Shown here: positions 59,187 through 64,000 of the stretch, piece after piece
How positions within the stretch are numbered: the stretch's first letter is position 1
Layout of the letters: the number at the start of each line of letters is the position of its first letter
Source of the DNA: Hyphochytrium catenoides
Taxonomy: Eukaryota > Sar > Hyphochytriomycetes > Hyphochytriales > Hyphochytriaceae
Length of the DNA: 64,000 nt
Direction: 5' to 3'
Assembly: GCA_900088475.1 (NCBI GenBank)
Contig: FLMG01001487.1
Span: 1 to 64,000 of the forward strand
Translations under genes and position numbers: made by a program
Notes under the pieces: generated by a model
Seen by the model: only the letters and a program-made list of their open reading frames with translations
Databases searched by the model: none
Told to the model about the DNA's origin: nothing

Positions 59187-60410
59187 ACTTAGCATCGAAG
59201 TCAGACCTCTTGTAAGGCGCTCTATCTTTCTAGCGATCGGTTGAACCTGGTCGATTGTGGTGAGAGTTAAAGGATGATCGCTGCAGAGGGATAAAACTTA
59301 GGAAATAATGCAAGCAGTATCCGCCCTACCGATTGTACTGCTTAGACTAATAAGCTTGCTTCTCAAGTAGAAGGTAGAGACAGATACCGCAAGTTCTGGT
59401 GGGAGACACAAACGTCAGAATCGTCTTTCAATCGTTCTTATATTGCTTCCAAGAAGCTTGAAAGTGAAAGGTCATCAAAGCATTATATTTCCTGCTCCGT
59501 CCGGTGACACGAAACGCACCTGGGGTCAATCCAGAAGTGCCCTCGCCCGTAGAAGCTGGATGCCGCCACCACACGAAGGGGTATCTAAGTCTGTGCACCC
59601 ATCGGTACAAGTCAGTCCCTATCTCTACAAGCTGTGAAACTCTACTTCTGCCTGCTGAGGCGAAACACTTTCAGCTATAACCTCAAAGGTATATCGGTTA
59701 TCCTGAAGTGACAGTCTCACTCCGGGTTGCAATGCAGATTGTCTAGTGTTGCTGGCAATGAAGCATCAAGCTCTGCTACTGCTGCCGGCCGCGGCTGCAT
59801 AAGTAGAGCTTATCTTCCTCGATCACAGGGGCTCATCAAACCCAATCTAGTCTCTTCTCTCTCTCTCTTCACCCTTCGCACCCTCGTCCACTCTCGGCTT
59901 TCCCACTGCCTCACTCTCACTCCACCCGAGTTCTCTGATATCAAAATCAGCATCAAATGATAACTGAACTGTAATCCTCCAGTAATCGTTATTCACCCTT
60001 CAACTGCAAGCTCAAGCTCTGTTGCTCTGTCTGAAACCTCTGAAGAGCACCTCATGGAGACTATTGCGACCTTCATGCATGTCATACCGCGCCAAGATGA
60101 GCCAATAAAAGTAATTTGAGAGGAGGGACCACCGCTGCGGCACTACTGCGAGGGCAATCCAAGGCTGCTTGGACAGTGCAAGCGGCTGCGCTAGCTCTTC
60201 GTGTTGCTGGCTGTCAATTCCCAAGGACTGAGGTTGTTGGCTTACGGGTGGCGATGTGGCGTTTTGTCGATGAAGGAACCCTCCTCTTGTAACGCCGCTA
60301 TGGCATCTGTATGTGCTTCAACAAAGAGCGCTGTAAAGAGTCTCATGAAGAGCACAAGCGTGTTGATCATATGACCATGGTGGCTGCATTTATCTGCCTT
60401 GTTTTATATC
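59187..60410. other. 1.2-kb intergenic region
   Basis: Between the CK2 beta start and the stop of the patatin-like gene, both on the minus strand. No domain or exon chain seen; the left end should hold the CK2 beta promoter. Confidence 0.5.
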
Positions 60411-63400
60411 TCAAAATAATAGGGAGTCAGAACTTCGTCGACGGAGCCAACTCCTATTCACACCGAATGGTGTGAATGGAGCAGGAGTGGGAGGATCTTC
60501 CGCTCCGTTACCCCTGGGGTTGGTTGTAGAAAGAGAGTTTGAGGAGTGGGTTCGCTCTACGTCACTCAGCTCTGACGAAGCTTGTAAACTAACCGCATCC
60601 TTAGGGTCCCCGAGGTTTGATCCGGTTTGGCCCTTGTTCTGGTCTTGCCCACTTGCAAATTGGTAGAGGCTTGCCACCCTTCGAAAAGTCCTCTCTTCTT
60701 GCTCTTTGATGTGTTGGGAGATCATCCGCACCATTGCCTCTTTCCACCTCGCAATCACCTTGGTGCCTTCCTCCCGTCCTTTCTCTGTTAGCTCTGGAAA
60801 GTGACTCCAGTCTAAGAGCTTGTACTCCTGAACATGGGGCTGTATGTAGATGAGGTTGTATGACATTTTTGCCTCTTCAATCAGCTCTCTCAGCTTCTGA
60901 TTGTTGGTCAGAAAGGTAAGTCCGAGGAGAACATCAGGCAAGAAGGGCATGCTGCTGTCGTCTTCGCCCAATCCTAGATAGCCTAAGAGTGCCTGCCACA
61001 GCAACCAGCCTCCAGAGACGTGACTGTCATACATCGGTAGACCGAGGAAGATGTTCTGCTTATTTTCCACATCCACGGCGATGACAATGCCCGGGGCGAG
61101 ATCCGAGCTCACCAGTACATCCACAGGAAGGTTGTTAACGTATCCTCCGTCAACCAATGTGTCACCTTCAACACGCACAGGGGGTACTAACCCTGCCACT
61201 GACATTGAAGCGCGGACGTACTTCCAGAGAGGACCTATCCGGGGAGCGGATACAAGCGCAAGAGAGGGAGTTAAGGCAGGCGCAGGTGAAGGTGCCAGGT
61301 GAAGGATTGTCAGGAAGCCAAATTTGCCGTGGTCATTTCGTCGCGCTATGGTGCGGTTAGAATGAAGTCACGGAGAAAATAGGTACGAGGTGAAGCAAGG
61401 CGACCCAAAGCTCAAACAATAAAAACAATACAGAACTAGCCCAAACTAATCAAGGAACAATGCAAAGGAGGGAAGAACTGGGACCAGCGCAAGAGTGACT
61501 TGCGATTTGTTCATCTTTACCGGTCTGGTGGATTTGCTCTTTTGAATGGGTGACATTGGTGGTGACACAGAAAAAAGGAATCCAGAGATCTTCGACCTGT
61601 ACATCCCCAAAGACTTCTTTAAGCAGGAGATCCATTCCCTGCCCGGAAAAGTACGAGAGGATAGGGAACGTGATATCTGCCAGAGAATTGATTGGGTCGC
61701 CCATGTTTCGACAGAAGTGTTCCAACAGGGGATGCAGGGTGGTCGTACACAACGTCATAGCATAGAGGGCTGCAATCATTGAACCCTTGAAGTTGGGTCG
61801 AAATGGGAGCACGTGTTAGCATCTCTTAGTCTCTCCTCGATCGCATGAGATAAAACACGTGGGCTAGATCTAACAGAGGCTCTCAGAAGGATTTTTGGGT
61901 TAATAGAGGTTCTCTAACAGAAGGATTCACGGTTAGAGTAGCGGCCAGCAGCAGGAGGCCTCTCTAGATGGGTGGAGAAAAGAAGCTTAATTTACTAGAC
62001 CATCTTATCATAGATGCTTATATACCTGAGAGGTTCCGCCGATAACGTCAACAGGTACAGAATGAGACTCCAGAGCTTGCAGCACCCCAAAATGTGCTAG
62101 GCCTCGTGCTCCACCTCCTCCTAAAACTAGTCCCACGCTATGACCTGAGAGATGGCGGGCCAACCTGACCAATATAGCAATGGTGAGCGCGGGAGAGCAC
62201 CCAGTCTTCGCGGCAAAAAAAATACGGATGAGAAAGCGCAACTTGTCGCCATGCAGCCATTCTAGGAACCAGGAGACAGAAATAGCGGGAGTGGAAGTCG
62301 CGATATACTTGAAAGTAAACATTTGCTCAGCTTTGCCCAATAAGCCAACCTTTCTAGGTCCATCTTTACATGGTCTATGGTCAACCGGAGGTGGTGATGC
62401 TGCCTGATCTTTCTCTCAACGAACCATTCGCGAGTGTGGCTCGGCAGCTCCGGCATGCCGTAATGGAGCAGCACTAGCTCCTTTAGGGCATAGGATCGCC
62501 GTGAATGGTAGGAAGGTGAAAAGAGATAGCTCTCGATGGGACTGAGATAAATGGTTGCAAGGGGACATGTACCACATCAGGCCGGCGTCATCAGAGCATG
62601 CTATCTCTAGGATGGAGCTTGCTTCAAAATGAGGGAATCAAATAGGAATGGCTAAAAAACGAGCACTTAGGGCATCCCAACTACCACACTAAGCACCACA
62701 AGGGACAGCAAGGCATAGGTATAGTACCTGAGCACTGGATCTGCCCCTCCATCTCCAACAAGAAGAATGCAGTCTGCCATTCTAATGCAATATTTTGTCC
62801 ACTGATATCGAGAGGAAAGGTATGAGTTGGCGTTTTTCGCACACAGAGAGAATGGTAAAGATAGGGCCGCGAGTAAGGATAGTGGAATGCAAGGGCGTAG
62901 TGCACACGCCAGTGCTTCGGGGAGTTATGAGATGTTGGCAGCCGTAACAAAGCCAGCTGTTAAGAAGAAGGGTATGACTAATACACAGAAGTCTAAATCA
63001 CAAGGCAGGTATGGGATTGGGAATTGTTTCACCTCTGAAAGAAAGGAGTCTGCCTGGTACACGACGAATCGATACTTCTCTTCAAGGTCGGTGAGCCAGC
63101 TAATAATCCTTTGCTTAGAAAAGAGTGATGGAGTCGAATGGCTTGCACTTTCCCCGAGTGCTCGCTCTACCGTTTCGCTGTCAAGGTAGAACGTGGGGCC
63201 ACTTAATCCTAGCGCCGGGAGAAGCCTAAGAGTTGAGAGTTATGCTTAGAGGTGGGCAGTCCGCTGTACATGGTAGAGACGGGTGGAGAAGGTAGAGACG
63301 GGTAGAGAAGTTACAGACAACCAGGATATCGCCCTAGTTGTCAGGCCGGTGATAATTTGGAGAGGCTAAGTGTTCCCACTCTGCTCATCACTTCTCTCAA

Positions 63401-63962
63401 AAGCAAGTACTACAATGTACGAAATACAAGAAGATAACGAACAGGAAGGGCATTAACGATTCGAGAAATGAGTTCTCTCACCCTTCCGCGAACTGCTTCA
63501 TGTGGACGAGCTTGCTTCCTGCAGGTATTAGAGTTACATTGCAAAGGTTCCGAGAGATTGTTCGGGGGCTTGGTAAGGAATCCCCAGACTCCACTCTGAG
63601 GCTAGCTTCCAAAGTTTGGCGGCTACGTCGTAAAGAAGAGGGAGGACGTTAGCCAGTGACATAACAGGAGCCAGAGCATTCACTCTTGGTTATCGGGCTG
63701 TAACAGAAGCCATNNNNNNNNNNNNNNNNNNNNNNNNNNNNNNNNNNNNNNNNNNNNNNNNNNNNNNNNNNAAGAGACGGAAGGCGGCGCCGTCTGGAAT
63801 AGCTTCACTTTTTACTGCCTCCCCTTCTGGGTAAGAAGTAGCAACCGCCGCCCAGGGAGGAGGGAGAGGCATGGTCGGAGTGAAAACGGTCCGTCCACCT
63901 TTTTGCACCTCCACCTGACGGGCCAATTGAACCAGGAAGCGCTCCATAATATTGGGATATAT
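60411..63962 (-). CDS. patatin/NTE-type lysophospholipase, 5' part outside the window
   Basis: Resembles the C-terminal esterase region of neuropathy target esterase (PNPLA6/7), which hydrolyses phospholipids at the ER membrane. Supported exons: 63208-63033, 62801-62728, 62541-62350, 62164-62026, 61785-61521, 61234-60411, all in phase with each other. An exon containing [14 protein letters not shown] begins near 63962 and runs into an assembly gap; exon(s) between 63209 and 63713 are unresolved. Motifs are [19 protein letters not shown], the oxyanion loop [15 protein letters not shown], the nucleophile GGTSQGS with GTSQG split by an intron, [28 protein letters not shown] and the catalytic Asp in [11 protein letters not shown]. 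Catalytic Ser and Asp are therefore both present. The C-terminus is a Ser/Pro-rich tail. Upstream cyclic-nucleotide-binding-like domains, usual in this family, would lie beyond the right edge. Confidence 0.88.
63272..63309. repeat. 19-base tandem duplication
   Basis: Two adjacent copies of a unit GGTAGAGACGGGTGGAGAA, the second with one change, inside a putative intron of the patatin-like gene. Confidence 0.75.
63714..63771. other. assembly gap (58 N)
   Basis: A run of undetermined bases. It interrupts the exon of the patatin-like gene that starts near 63962, so that exon's 3' end and its splice site cannot be determined. Confidence 0.99.
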
Positions 63963-64000
63963 CTACAGAGGGGAAGAGAGAGACATCCCATTACATTTAC

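Overview
This window is intron-rich eukaryotic nuclear DNA. Genes lie on both strands, introns are mostly 50-300 bases with GT-AG borders, and most reading frames become continuous only after splicing. I joined exons by hand using splice-site sequence, reading phase and protein-family knowledge, so exon borders are predictions. The organism looks like a flagellated protist. It has CFAP58, an axonemal coiled-coil protein, and a KIF3B-type kinesin-2, the intraflagellar transport motor. A full-size PDR-type ABC transporter resembles those of oomycetes and other stramenopiles. I favour a stramenopile with moderate confidence. I see no tRNA, rRNA, CRISPR array or intact transposon.

Layout, left to right: an unrecognised proline/serine-rich coiled-coil gene (855-3417, minus); a TATDN3-type metal-dependent hydrolase (4244-5467, plus); a gamma-synergin-like EH-domain protein (5759-8596, minus); an EF-hand protein fused to an E2-like UEV domain (9594-11090, plus); a PDR/ABCG transporter (12587-17388, plus); CFAP58 (19223-24947, plus); the ER chaperone GRP94/HSP90B1 (25269-27735, minus); KIF3B-like kinesin-2 (29761-33908, minus); a TBC RabGAP fused to a PDZ-like domain (34613-37504, plus); a single-pass membrane glycoprotein of unknown role (38037-39387, minus); ER glucosidase I, MOGS (40990-44714, plus); the spliceosomal helicase DHX8/PRP22 (45594-51584, plus); a tandem ATP-grasp ligase-like protein (51887-56508, minus); the casein kinase II regulatory subunit (57981-59186, minus); and a patatin/neuropathy-target-esterase-type phospholipase that runs off the right edge and contains an assembly gap (60411-63962, minus).

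The genes do not form one pathway. Small functional themes are: secretory pathway and trafficking (synergin, TBC-PDZ, GRP94, MOGS), the flagellum (CFAP58, kinesin-2) and housekeeping regulation (DHX8, CK2 beta). The less usual items are three domain architectures (EF-hand+UEV without the catalytic cysteine, TBC+PDZ, and a duplicated ATP-grasp protein with an N-myristoylation-like start), one GC-AG intron, and two introns that are multiples of three without stop codons and that conceal themselves inside open frames.
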